Both the position numbers and the translations under genes were made by a program. A stretch of 64,000 nucleotides of DNA from Limnohabitans sp. WS1 (GTDB lineage: Bacteria > Pseudomonadota > Gammaproteobacteria > Burkholderiales > Burkholderiaceae_C). Location: assembly GCF_003063265.1 (NCBI RefSeq), contig NZ_NERU01000017.1:1-64000 (forward strand), in the 5' to 3' direction. The notes under the pieces were generated by a model. That model worked only from the letters and a program-made list of their open reading frames with translations, was not told where the DNA came from and did not search any database. Of this stretch, positions 36,729-44,866 are shown piece by piece. The stretch's first letter is position 1. The number at the start of each line of letters is the position of its first letter.

Positions 36729-38047
36729 GGTGTTTTCTCCTGGGATGAATGCCAAAACGGAAAGGGACGGGCGTCAAGCGGGGCGTGCAGCAACTGCGCG
36801 GCCCAGTCTGCGGCCTGCGCGGCAGGCAGGCTGCCCTCGCAGTAACTCAAAAATTTGTCCTGCAGCTCGGGCTCGGTGAAGGGCATTTGCGCGTCGCCGG
36901 GCACGGCTGTGATGACGTGCTCATGCCGGGTGCCATCGCTGCAGTCGATCAACACCCGCGCTCCGCGCTGTTGCTGCTGGGTCCACGGGGCATCGATTTG
37001 CACCTGCACTTTGGCTTCCAGCGCACGCAGCAAAGGGTCTTGAAACTGTGGCTCACGGTAGACCCACGGGTCGAGACGCCCCCAACGCAGCATGGCGGCC
37101 AAACCGAAGCTGAGAGAAAACTGCGCCTGCAAAGGCGTTTGGGGTGCCCGGTTGCCGCAGTAAATGGTGGCCTCTTCGTAGACCTGCAGCACCACGCGAT
37201 CGATTTTGGCCACATCCAGCGACAGCCGCAGCGCGTGGGCCGCCAAAGCACCGTAATGCACATGGCGCACCGCCGCATAAGGCTTGAAATAGGCCTGCAA
37301 GAGTTGAAAACCCGGCGAATCATCCCAAGGCAGGGGCGGCTTGCCCAGGCCGATTTGGGCATATTCGGCCAGCGCCCCGGCAGGTGCCGTGATGCCACTG
37401 GCCACAGCCAACGCGGCAGTTTGACCCAGCTGCGCTGCGTGGCCCAAATAGGTGTTGCGCGAGGTGTCGCCCGAACGCACGGGCAAATACAAACTCATGG
37501 GCAATTGGCAAGCGGCCACCTGAACCGCTTGCGCGATCTGCTCGGGGCTCAGCCCCAGCGCGTGCGCCACGGCAGCGGCTGCGCCCAAGGCTGGCCAGTT
37601 GCCATCGACGTGCATGCCTTTGTTGATGCGCAAGCTCGCCCCCATGCGGGCCCCGACCTCATAACCCACCACAAAAGAGGTCAGAAATTGCCCATACGTC
37701 AGCTGCGAAGCCATCGGCAAGAGCGCTGCCAAAGCCGCCACCCCCGGGCGTCCATGGGCACCGGCATGGCCCTCGCAGGCCTCATCCCAGCAAGCGGCCA
37801 TGGCCAGCACCATGGCGGCATGGGCCGCCGACAGGCCCGGACCCCCATTCGGATTGAACCGGAATCCGCCGGGGTCTGCGGCTGCAGCGGCCTGCGAGAG
37901 GCTGGCCACGGGCTGTGCCCGCAAACCCGCTGTGATGCAACCCAAGGTGTCCAGCACCAGCCAGCGGGCATGGGTTTGCAAGGCAGGTTCGGCCGCGAGG
38001 TCAAGCCGGGCGAGTTGATTCAAAATCGACAGCAATTGAGCGTTCAT
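36722..38047 (-). CDS. MmgE/PrpD-family protein
   Basis: A 441-aa member of the MmgE/PrpD family (2-methylcitrate dehydratase, aconitate isomerase/decarboxylase-like, iminodisuccinate epimerase). The all-helical domain spans about 1-255 (KGMHVDGNWPALGAAAAVAHALGLS; FKPYAAVRHVHYGALAAHAL) and the smaller alpha/beta lid about 265-390. It probably catalyses dehydration or isomerisation of a polycarboxylate. Translational overlap with a Bug binding protein and an SDR suggests a small uptake-and-use operon for an unknown organic acid. ATG 38047 is the first good start. Confidence 0.85.
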   Translation of the reverse strand: MNAQLLSILNQLARLDLAAEPALQTHARWLVLDTLGCITAGLRAQPVASLSQAAAAADPGGFRFNPNGGPGLSAAHAAMVLAMAACWDEACEGHAGAHGRPGVAALAALLPMASQLTYGQFLTSFVVGYEVGARMGASLRINKGMHVDGNWPALGAAAAVAHALGLSPEQIAQAVQVAACQLPMSLYLPVRSGDTSRNTYLGHAAQLGQTAALAVASGITAPAGALAEYAQIGLGKPPLPWDDSPGFQLLQAYFKPYAAVRHVHYGALAAHALRLSLDVAKIDRVVLQVYEEATIYCGNRAPQTPLQAQFSLSFGLAAMLRWGRLDPWVYREPQFQDPLLRALEAKVQVQIDAPWTQQQQRGARVLIDCSDGTRHEHVITAVPGDAQMPFTEPELQDKFLSYCEGSLPAAQAADWAAQLLHAPLDARPFPFWHSSQEKTPC

Positions 38048-38176
38048 GTCCAGTCCACTTAGCCTGCCACTCTAATGCGTGTTCCCAAGCCCACACCGCA
38101 CGCAGGCGACAGGTTTTCCGGCATCACAGCCGCAAGATGAACGCCAGCCCTGCCCACTGAACACGATCCTTCGTCC

Positions 38177-39415
38177 ATGCCTCACGTCCCCCGTCAACCC
38201 TTGAAGTCTTCAGGTTTAGGGCCTTTCAGCTTTTGGCTGTCTTTGCCCCAGCTCATCACCTGGGGCAGCGTGTTCTACACCTTTTCCTTGCTCATGACCC
38301 CGTTAGAGGCCGAACTGGGCATGAGCCGCGCCGAATCCTCGGTGGCGTTCAGCTTGGCCCTGTTGGCCGAAGGCTTGATGGCGTATCTGGTGGGGCGGTG
38401 GATCGACGCTGGCCATGAGCGCTGGGTCATGGGTCTGGGCTCTGTCTGGATTGGGCTTGGCCTGCTGGGCCACAGTGAAGTTCAGTCGGTGGCTGGTTTT
38501 TATGCGGCCTGGATCTGGCTTGGACTGGGCACGGCCGCGACTTTTTATACGCCGGCGTTTGCCGTGGTCACCCGGCGCTTTCCACAAGACTTTCGGCGGG
38601 CCATCATCACCCTCACCTTTTTGGGCGGTCTCGCCAGCACGGTGTTCATCCCCTTGTTTTCGTGGTGGATGAGCTTGTGGGGCTGGCGTCATGCGCTGTG
38701 GGCTTTGGCTGCACTGCAGTTTTTGGTGTGCGCCCCATTGCACTTTTGGCTGCTGAAAAAACCCGCTGAGCAGCCCCACGCCCACCCCTTGGCTTCGCAT
38801 CACGCCAGCGCACACGCCCCCACCCCCCTGTCGGTGCGCGAACACCTGCGCCACGCGCCCTTTTGGTTGTTGGCTTTGTTCATGGTGCTGACCATGTCGG
38901 TGACCTCGGCCCTGCCCGCACACATGATCGCTTTGCTGCAAGAGTCCGGCCTGTCCCCAACCTGGGTCATCGCCATCCCCGCAGCCATTGGCGTGATTCA
39001 AGTGGTCGGCCGTCTGGTGTTGTTTGTGTTCGAGCGGTATTGGGATGTGCACGCCGCCAACCGCTGGATTCCAACGCTGATCCCGGCGGGCATTGTGGCC
39101 TTGCTGCTGGGCGGCTTGAACCCTGTGGCCTCGCTGGTGTTTGTGTTGCTCTATGGCTTGGGCAATGGCATGAACACCATCGTCAAAGGCACGGCCATGG
39201 CGCAATACGTCAGCCGTGCGCATGTGGGCCAGCTCAATGGCTTGCTGGGCATGCCGATTGCCTTGGCCCGAGCGGCCGCACCGCTGACACTGGGCCTGCT
39301 GTGGTCACCGCAACACGGTTACACCCTGGCGTTGTGGTGGCTGCTGGTGGCCAGCGTGATGGGCACAGGGGCACTGTGGGCAGCGCAGCGTTACGCCCTG
39401 AACCCAGGGCATTGA
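38177..39415 (+). CDS. MFS transporter
   Basis: A 412-aa major facilitator with twelve hydrophobic helices in two halves, joined by a His/Pro-rich cytosolic loop (PAEQPHAHPLASHHASAHAP, about 195-215). The inter-helix 2-3 loop reads GRWIDAGHERWVM, a weak form of the G-x-x-x-D-R/K signature. It resembles monocarboxylate/oxalate-formate antiporter-like MFS proteins of Burkholderiales. Substrate unknown. It is divergent from the MmgE/PrpD operon and may serve the same metabolism. Confidence 0.85.
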   Translation: MPHVPRQPLKSSGLGPFSFWLSLPQLITWGSVFYTFSLLMTPLEAELGMSRAESSVAFSLALLAEGLMAYLVGRWIDAGHERWVMGLGSVWIGLGLLGHSEVQSVAGFYAAWIWLGLGTAATFYTPAFAVVTRRFPQDFRRAIITLTFLGGLASTVFIPLFSWWMSLWGWRHALWALAALQFLVCAPLHFWLLKKPAEQPHAHPLASHHASAHAPTPLSVREHLRHAPFWLLALFMVLTMSVTSALPAHMIALLQESGLSPTWVIAIPAAIGVIQVVGRLVLFVFERYWDVHAANRWIPTLIPAGIVALLLGGLNPVASLVFVLLYGLGNGMNTIVKGTAMAQYVSRAHVGQLNGLLGMPIALARAAAPLTLGLLWSPQHGYTLALWWLLVASVMGTGALWAAQRYALNPGH

Positions 39416-39564
39416 TGGCCTCATGACTGACCGGCATTGCAAAAGGCCCATCCATGTCTTTATATTCATCTTGACATATATAACCAACTAAAAAATCGTT
39501 CCCATGTCTGAAGCGGCTGGCCACAATCGCGCCATCTTTTGCTTCATCCATTCAGGAACGCCCC

Positions 39565-40515
39565 ATGAAACGCCTCACTGCCCTGGTTCTGACCGTGTCG
39601 GCTGCCGCCTTGTCTGCACCCGCTTTCGCCTCGCAACCCTTGCTCAGCCCCACCGAGCTGCAGGCCAAACTCTCCGACGCCAACGTGCGCGTGATCGACA
39701 TCCGCGACCCCAAGTCATATGCGGCCAACCACATCCCTGGCGCGGTCAATGCGCCTTATGGCACCTGGCGCGGCCCGGCCAGCAACCCCGGAGAATTGCC
39801 CGCCCTGCCCAAACTGACCACCTTGGTGCAAAGCCTGGGCCTGACCCCCAGCACCCACGCGGTGATTGTGTCGAGCGGTGCCGATGCCACCGACTTTGGG
39901 GCCTCGGCCCGCGTTTACTGGACCCTGAAAGTCCTGGGCCTCAAAGAGCTGTCGGTGCTCAACGGCGGCGTGAAGGGCTGGTCCACAGCCGGTTTGCCGC
40001 AAAACAACCAAGCCGTGAAAGTGGCGGCCAGCAGCTTCCAGCCGCAAATCGACAAGAGCCTGGTCGCCACCAAGGAAGAACTGGTCGCCCGCGTGAAAGC
40101 CGGTGACGCCGCCTTGATCGACGCCCGCCCAGCCGAATTCTTCAAGGGCGACACCCGCCATGTGGCCGCCAGCGTGCCCGGCACCTTGCAAGGCGCAGTG
40201 AACGTCGAACACGACAAATGGTTTGCCCCCGGCACCTCCACCTTTGTGAGCACCGACCAAGCCCAAAAAGTGGCCGCGGCCAGCCCCATCGACCCAGCCA
40301 AAGAGACCGTGTCCTTTTGCAACACCGGCCACTGGGCAGCGACCAACTGGTTTGCCATGTCCGAAGTGCTGGGCCAGAAAAACGTGAAGCTCTATGCGGG
40401 CTCCATGGTGGAGTGGTCCAAAGACGCCAGCGGCCTGCCCATGGCCAACGTGCCCAGCCGCCCCAAGCAACTCTTGATCGACGCCAAGTTCTGGGCCGAG
40501 AAAACCTTCAAATAA
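39565..40515 (+). CDS. Periplasmic rhodanese (thiosulfate sulfurtransferase-like)
   Basis: A two-domain sulfurtransferase of 316 aa with a Sec signal peptide (1-22, ...SAPAFA). The N-terminal rhodanese domain (about 28-145; VIDIRDPKSYAANHIPGAVN) lacks a catalytic cysteine: the loop reads VSSGADATDFG. The C-terminal domain (about 170-300) keeps it in SFCNTGHWAATNWF (about 252). It would move sulfane sulfur in the periplasm. The YeeE-type transporter follows nine bases after its stop codon. The upstream 39461-39500 region is A/T-rich and contains TTGACA, so a promoter is likely there. Confidence 0.9.
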   Translation: MKRLTALVLTVSAAALSAPAFASQPLLSPTELQAKLSDANVRVIDIRDPKSYAANHIPGAVNAPYGTWRGPASNPGELPALPKLTTLVQSLGLTPSTHAVIVSSGADATDFGASARVYWTLKVLGLKELSVLNGGVKGWSTAGLPQNNQAVKVAASSFQPQIDKSLVATKEELVARVKAGDAALIDARPAEFFKGDTRHVAASVPGTLQGAVNVEHDKWFAPGTSTFVSTDQAQKVAAASPIDPAKETVSFCNTGHWAATNWFAMSEVLGQKNVKLYAGSMVEWSKDASGLPMANVPSRPKQLLIDAKFWAEKTFK

Positions 40516-40524
40516 GTTCGGGTC

Positions 40525-41598
40525 ATGAAACGCCTTCCTTTGGCGGCCTTGCTGGCCGCCTTTTTCATCTTTTTGGCGCTGTCCGTGTCCATCCGCCAAG
40601 CCGTGCTGATGCTGGTGGGCGTAGGCATGGGTGCGGCTTTGGCTGCCGCCCGCTTTGGTTTCACAACGGGTTGGCGCCAACTCATTGAGCAGCGCAACCC
40701 ACAGGGCGTGACCGGCCAAGTGCTGCTGCTGGCACTGGCCAGCTTGGCGGCGCTGCCGCTGCTGGGTCAATTTTCCGAACTGCACGCGGCCCTCGGGCCA
40801 CCGAGCGTGAGTTTGCTGGTGGGCGCTTTTGTGTTCGGGCTGACCATGCAGATTGCCGACGGCTGCGGCTCGGGCAGTTTGTACAAGGCGGGTCTGGGCG
40901 TGCCGCTGAACATGGGCATCTTGCCGCTGTTCGCCTTGGGCAGCTTTTTGGGTTCGGTGCACCTGGACAGCTGGTTGTCACTGGGCCAAACGGCCCCGGT
41001 CAGTTTTTCTGCCGAATACGGCACGGGCGGCGCTTTGGCCTTGACGCTGGCCCTGCTGGCCGCCGTGTTGGTGGCCGTGCGCCTGTGGGTGGGCGCGGGC
41101 CAAAGCTGGCTGGACAAACGTTGGATTTGGGGCGCCGTGGCGTTGGCGATGCTGGCCACACTCAACTTGCTGCTGGCGGGCCAGCCTTGGGGTGTGGTTT
41201 ACGGCTTTGGCCTGTGGGCTGCCAAGATTTCGGTGGCGCTGGGCGCGTTTGACCCCACGGCCAACGCGTTTTGGGGCCAGGCGGGCAACGCGCAACGCTT
41301 GACACAAACCGTGTTCATGGACGTGACCACCATCACCAACATCGGCATTCTGGGCGGTGCGTTGTGGGTGTCGGCCAAGTCCCCGGCTGGCAGCAAGCCC
41401 CTGACCACGCAGCAATGGGTGGTTGGCCTGGTGGCCGGTTTCGTCATGGGCTACAGCTCGCGCCTGGCCTTTGGTTGCAACATCGGCGCCATGCTCAGCG
41501 GCATCTCCACCGGCAGCCTGCACGGCTGGCTATGGGTGCCTTTGGCCTTTGCAGGCACCTTGATTGGCGTGCGCGTGCGCCGCCACTACCAGTTCTGA
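40525..41598 (+). CDS. YeeE/YedE-family (TsuA-like) thiosulfate transporter
   Basis: A 357-aa inner-membrane protein with about ten helices and the two internally repeated cysteine loops of the family, ADGCGSGSLYKAGLG (about 112) and LAFGCNIGAMLSGISTG (about 314). In TsuA these cysteines pass thiosulfate through the membrane. Cotranscription with a periplasmic rhodanese supports sulfur-compound uptake. It starts nine bases after the rhodanese stop codon, and a 55-aa gene follows eleven bases after its own. Confidence 0.88.
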   Translation: MKRLPLAALLAAFFIFLALSVSIRQAVLMLVGVGMGAALAAARFGFTTGWRQLIEQRNPQGVTGQVLLLALASLAALPLLGQFSELHAALGPPSVSLLVGAFVFGLTMQIADGCGSGSLYKAGLGVPLNMGILPLFALGSFLGSVHLDSWLSLGQTAPVSFSAEYGTGGALALTLALLAAVLVAVRLWVGAGQSWLDKRWIWGAVALAMLATLNLLLAGQPWGVVYGFGLWAAKISVALGAFDPTANAFWGQAGNAQRLTQTVFMDVTTITNIGILGGALWVSAKSPAGSKPLTTQQWVVGLVAGFVMGYSSRLAFGCNIGAMLSGISTGSLHGWLWVPLAFAGTLIGVRVRRHYQF

Positions 41599-41608
41599 TG
41601 GAGGCCAC

Positions 41609-41776
41609 ATGAACACGACGCACAAACTGCAAGCGGTTTTCTGGCTCACCCTGGCCGCTTTTTTGGCCTGGGACTTTCAGGCCTCTGACCCGGTGGATCT
41701 GCGGAATGAACCACCCCTGATCGCTGCAGGCTCCGGCCAGGCGAGCAGCGGGGGGCATTGCTCGATGGCGAAGTGA
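41609..41776 (+). CDS. Small membrane protein of the rhodanese-YeeE operon
   Basis: A 55-aa protein behind a good ribosome site (GGAGGCCAC). It has one N-terminal hydrophobic helix (LQAVFWLTLAAFLAWDF) and a polar tail with a single cysteine near the end (GGHCSMAK). It lies eleven bases after the YeeE-type gene. I do not recognise a family. The cysteine and position suggest an accessory role in thiosulfate transport or in anchoring the rhodanese; this is inference. Confidence 0.6.
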   Translation: MNTTHKLQAVFWLTLAAFLAWDFQASDPVDLRNEPPLIAAGSGQASSGGHCSMAK

Positions 41777-41887
41777 GGTGAAAAGGTGAGGCTGAAAGCC
41801 AAATTCCAGCCCTTGACCTCCGCCGCTCAGGCTTGACCGATCGGTGCTGGATGGCTATTCTTCCTTACCGCATCGTAAGGAAAAATC

Positions 41888-42157
41888 ATGCTCAGCACCC
41901 TGACCAGCAAAGCGCAAATCACGCTGCCCAAAGATGTACGGCAGATGCTGCAACTCGAGCCCGGCGACAAAGTAGCCTTTGTGGCGCAGGCCAATGGGCA
42001 AATTGTGGTGAGCAAAGCTTCCAAGGCCTCCTTTGCCAGCTTGCGCGGCTTGCTGCCAGCGCCCACCCAGGCGCACACGGTCGAAGAAATGAACCAGGCC
42101 ATCGAAGCACAGGCCAGCGGCAAGCCTTTGCTTGCCCGCAAAACACGCAAGCCTTGA
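41888..42157 (+). CDS. AbrB/MazE-type antitoxin
   Basis: An 89-aa protein with an N-terminal SpoVT-AbrB swapped-hairpin DNA-binding domain (about 1-45: TLTSKAQITLPKDVRQMLQL, then GDKVAFV). The C-terminal helix is the likely toxin-binding part (TVEEMNQAIEAQASGKPLLA). It is the antitoxin of the PIN-domain toxin that starts one base after its stop codon. An inverted repeat at 41858-41883 (CTTCCTTACCGCATCGTAAGG) upstream may be its operator. Confidence 0.85.
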   Translation: MLSTLTSKAQITLPKDVRQMLQLEPGDKVAFVAQANGQIVVSKASKASFASLRGLLPAPTQAHTVEEMNQAIEAQASGKPLLARKTRKP

Positions 42158-42158
42158 C

Positions 42159-42599
42159 ATGCTGGCGGTCGACACCAACGTCCTCGTTTGTCTAATAACG
42201 AACGACGACCCCAAGCAAGCGCTGCGCGTGCAAATGGCCTTGGACACCGAACTGGATGCAGGCCGGGAATGCATGGTCGGGCACATTGTGGTGTGCGAAG
42301 TGATGTGGGTTCTGAAGGGGCTCTACGGGTATTCATTGGCGCAATGCCAAGCCACTTTGGCAGCCCTGCTGGCTTTTCCTGGACTGCGCTTCGAGGCCGT
42401 GCCGGTCTTGTTATCCGCCGCCAAAGCCTGGCAAAACCAGGGGGGAGATTTCGCAGATCACCTGATCGGTGCACAAATGCAGTCACTGGGCTGCGAAGCC
42501 GTTTTGAGCTTCGACAAACGGGCCAGCAAGTCTGGCACACACCGCGCTGTTGAGGTCAAGGACTTGGGACGTCGGGGTTCTATTGATCCGGCCCTGTGA
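42159..42599 (+). CDS. PIN-domain ribonuclease toxin (VapC-like) with element-derived C-terminus
   Basis: A 146-aa PIN nuclease with the acidic residues in MLAVDTNVLV (Asp5), CEVMWVLKGL (Glu about 45) and GGDFADHLIGAQ (Asp about 98 and 101), and the closing LSFDKRASKSG segment. Such toxins cleave tRNA or mRNA. ATG 42159 is one base after the AbrB gene's stop codon; an upstream in-frame ATG overlaps the antitoxin and is less likely. The last residues (SIDPAL) and the stop codon are encoded by the left end of miniature element C, so the native C-terminus was replaced at insertion. Confidence 0.87.
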   Translation: MLAVDTNVLVCLITNDDPKQALRVQMALDTELDAGRECMVGHIVVCEVMWVLKGLYGYSLAQCQATLAALLAFPGLRFEAVPVLLSAAKAWQNQGGDFADHLIGAQMQSLGCEAVLSFDKRASKSGTHRAVEVKDLGRRGSIDPAL

Positions 42600-42764
42600 A
42601 GTTTGAAGTGCAAGGCTTGCCTTGCGTACAGTCATCAGCGATAGGGGCATTGTGGGAGCCCCGCCCTCGGGGCGATTCTGGGTGGTCTGCGGGGCTTTAT
42701 CGCGACGAGGGCGTCGCTCCCACAAAAAAAGCGTTCATGCAAACTTCACCTGGCCGGATCAATA
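42581..42764. mobile_element. Miniature inverted-repeat element, copy C
   Basis: 184 bp from TATTGATCCGGCCC to GGCCGGATCAATA, the best-preserved pair of ends. It is bounded by TA, with the two-REP core in the middle. The left end forms the last codons and stop of the PIN toxin gene. The body has drifted from copies A and B at roughly one base in ten by eye, so it is probably an older or separate insertion. Confidence 0.8.
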
Positions 42765-42775
42765 ACATTCAGCGG

Positions 42776-42988
42776 TCATGCCCCCTGCACCTGCTGCAAA
42801 TGCAAACGCGCAGCGGTTTTGACGGCTTCGGTCAGGCGCTGGGCTAAAGGGGCCTTGCGCGCACCGCTTGGGGTGGACGTGCCTTGCAGACCGCCCAGCA
42901 AATCGGCTTGCATCATGCGCACCTGTTTGACATGGGCCAGCAGGCTCTGCCCAGCCGGGGTGGCGCGCACTTGACGGCGCGGTGGCAT
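42776..42988 (-). pseudogene. Remnant of an ArgP-like LysR regulator
   Basis: The 70-codon frame reads RRQVRATPAGQSLLAHVKQVRMM, then DLLGGLQG. This resembles the end of the winged helix and linker helix of ArgP/IciA regulators (usual form RPCRATxAGQxLLRHxRQVxxLEAxLL). The first two helices, including the recognition helix, and the whole effector domain are missing. It is wedged between miniature element C and an isolated REP, so element activity may have removed the rest. Confidence 0.5.
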
Positions 42989-43080
42989 TGATGATGTGGG
43001 GCACAGCCGCGTGGCTGGGCTTCAGTCTGGTTTGAATGGGCACATCGGCTGAGCGTCTGCGCAGCAGCGCACCACGCATC

Positions 43081-43105
43081 TTCGCCCACGAGGTGGGCAC
43101 CTACA
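43081..43105. repeat. Single REP sequence, variant 2
   Basis: TTCGCCCACGAGGTGGGCAC followed by CTACA matches the right half of the REPIN at 3191-3264 (about three differences). No left half is found within 150 bases. It lies 27 bases past the end of the leftward phnE-type operon. Confidence 0.55.
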
Positions 43106-43132
43106 AAGTCCATGCGCAGACAGTTCAGCGCA

Positions 43133-43981
43133 TTACCGTGTCAACCAGCGCCGCGCCGCAAAACTCAGCGCGTCCACACAGGCCACCATGAGCAGCATGG
43201 CCGCCAAAATGGTGGCGGTCTTGTTCATGTGGAACAGGCCCATGTGGAAAGACAGCATCTGGCCCAAACCACCCGCACCCACCACGCCCAGCACAGCGGC
43301 GGCGCGGATGTTGTTCTCCCAGCGGTAGAGCGTGTAGCTCATGAGCTGCGGCAGCACCTGCGGCAAGGTGGCATAAAAGAACACACGCAATGGCCCCACG
43401 CCCTGGGTGCGCAAGGCATCGCCCGGCCCGGTGGGCACGTTTTCCATGGCCTCGGCAAACAGTCGGCCGAGAACACCGCTGGTGTGCAGCGCCAGCGCCA
43501 AAGTGCCGGCCATGGGCCCGAGGCCCGCCGAAATCAAGAGCAAAGCGGCCCACACCAATTCAGGGATGGCGCGCAGGGCGTTCAGCAACCAACGCGTGGG
43601 GCCGCGCAGCCATGCCGGGTCTTGGGTGGACATGCGGCTGGCGGGCACGGCCAGCGCCAAGCCCAATACAGCCGCAATGGCCGTGCCCAGCGCCGACATG
43701 GCCAAGGTTTCCCAAGCGGCCCCAACCACCTTGTTCACAAACACGGGCGACAAATCAGGTGGAAAAAACTCCGCCACAAAGCGGCCCATGCTGCGTGCCG
43801 CTTCCATGGACGCAAAAGACGCCCAGTCCAGATCGAGCGAGACAAAACTGGCCACCACCAAGACCAGCAAAGCCAAAGTGAACCAACACGCCTTGCAGCG
43901 GGCGTCAAACATCGGCGGCGGCAATTTGTAGGGGGGGTTGGCCGCTTCGCGTGAAGAAAACAAGGTGCTTGAAGACTTCAT
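43133..43981 (-). CDS. ABC transporter permease, PhnE family (second permease)
   Basis: A 282-aa inner-membrane permease with about six helices. It has the ABC EAA-loop region ENVPTGPGDALRTQGVGPLR (about 185-205), where the ATPase docks, and VVGAGGLGQMLSFHMGLF towards the end, characteristic of PhnE. ATG 43981 overlaps the stop codon of the preceding permease gene (ATGA). Family members carry phosphonate, phosphite or, in a selenium-linked clade, probably selenate or selenite. The selD, senA and senB neighbours favour a selenium oxyanion. Last gene of the operon. Confidence 0.85.
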   Translation of the reverse strand: MKSSSTLFSSREAANPPYKLPPPMFDARCKACWFTLALLVLVVASFVSLDLDWASFASMEAARSMGRFVAEFFPPDLSPVFVNKVVGAAWETLAMSALGTAIAAVLGLALAVPASRMSTQDPAWLRGPTRWLLNALRAIPELVWAALLLISAGLGPMAGTLALALHTSGVLGRLFAEAMENVPTGPGDALRTQGVGPLRVFFYATLPQVLPQLMSYTLYRWENNIRAAAVLGVVGAGGLGQMLSFHMGLFHMNKTATILAAMLLMVACVDALSFAARRWLTR

Positions 43982-44838
43982 GCCAGCGCCTTTCGAAGCC
44001 AGGCGCTCACGCGGTCGGCCAGCGCCACCAGCGCGATGAAGACCAGCAGCATGGTGGCCACTTCGCCGCCGTTGAACATCTTCATCGAGTTGTCGAGTTG
44101 TTGGCCCAAGCCCCCCGCACCCACAAAGCCCAGCACCACCGAGGAGCGGATCGCACATTCCCAGCGGTACACGGTGTAAGAGGCCAACTCAGCCGCGTGG
44201 CTGGGCAGCAAGGCGTAAACAAAGGCCTGCAGACGGCCACTGCCATTGCGCATCAGGTTTTGGGTGGCATGGCTCTCGCCGCTTTCCAAAATCTCGGCAT
44301 ACACCTTGCCCAGCATGCCGCCATAGGTCAGGGCAATGGCCAGCACGCCCGCCGTAGGCCCCAGGCCCACCACGCGCACAAACACCAGCGCCCAGATCAA
44401 CTCCGGAATGCTGCGCAGTACGATCAGAGTAGCACGCACCAGCCAGCGCAGCACTGCGGGCCAACGGTCCATGCGGCCCGACAAAGCCGACAGCGACAAA
44501 ACCCGTGTGGCCAACAAGCTCAAGGGAATGGCCAGCACCAGCGCCAGCGTGACGCCCGCGGTGGCCATAGCCACGGTGCGCCAGGTCTCACGCACCACCA
44601 TGTCAATGAACTCGGCGTTGTAAATCAGCGGCCAAAAGGTGGACAAGAACTGCGCCGTCACTTTTCGGTTTTCAGGCTCCCACAGCACCCACAAACGGAA
44701 CTCGGTGGCCACGCCCAATGGCCACAACAGCACCAAAGCCAGGCTCAGCCAAAACACCCGCTTGAAAAAAGCCGGGTCGCGGGCAGGCGCATCCTGGCGA
44801 GGCCGCGGCTTAGGCAGGTGTGAAACAGAAGCGGTCAT
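43978..44838 (-). CDS. ABC transporter permease, PhnE family (first permease)
   Basis: A 286-aa permease, paralogous to the one that follows. It contains the EAA-type loop EILESGESHATQNLMRNGSG (about 195-215) and FVGAGGLGQQLDNSMKMF (about 245-260). The pair would form a heterodimeric channel, unlike the homodimer of single-phnE systems. It starts 28 bases after the ATPase gene and overlaps the next permease by four bases. Specificity is inferred from context only. Confidence 0.85.
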   Translation of the reverse strand: MTASVSHLPKPRPRQDAPARDPAFFKRVFWLSLALVLLWPLGVATEFRLWVLWEPENRKVTAQFLSTFWPLIYNAEFIDMVVRETWRTVAMATAGVTLALVLAIPLSLLATRVLSLSALSGRMDRWPAVLRWLVRATLIVLRSIPELIWALVFVRVVGLGPTAGVLAIALTYGGMLGKVYAEILESGESHATQNLMRNGSGRLQAFVYALLPSHAAELASYTVYRWECAIRSSVVLGFVGAGGLGQQLDNSMKMFNGGEVATMLLVFIALVALADRVSAWLRKALA

Positions 44839-44866
44839 CTTGAGCGTGGCGCAGACAGCTACAGCG

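Noticed and set aside
39461..39500. BigR/SqrR-type operator in front of the rhodanese gene
   Set aside because: The region is A/T-rich and promoter-like, but no convincing inverted repeat matching such sites could be read.
42759..43100. A 113-codon leftward frame after the PIN toxin
   Set aside because: Its frame differs from the ArgP-like fragment, covers the element end and a REP, and has no similarity or ribosome site.
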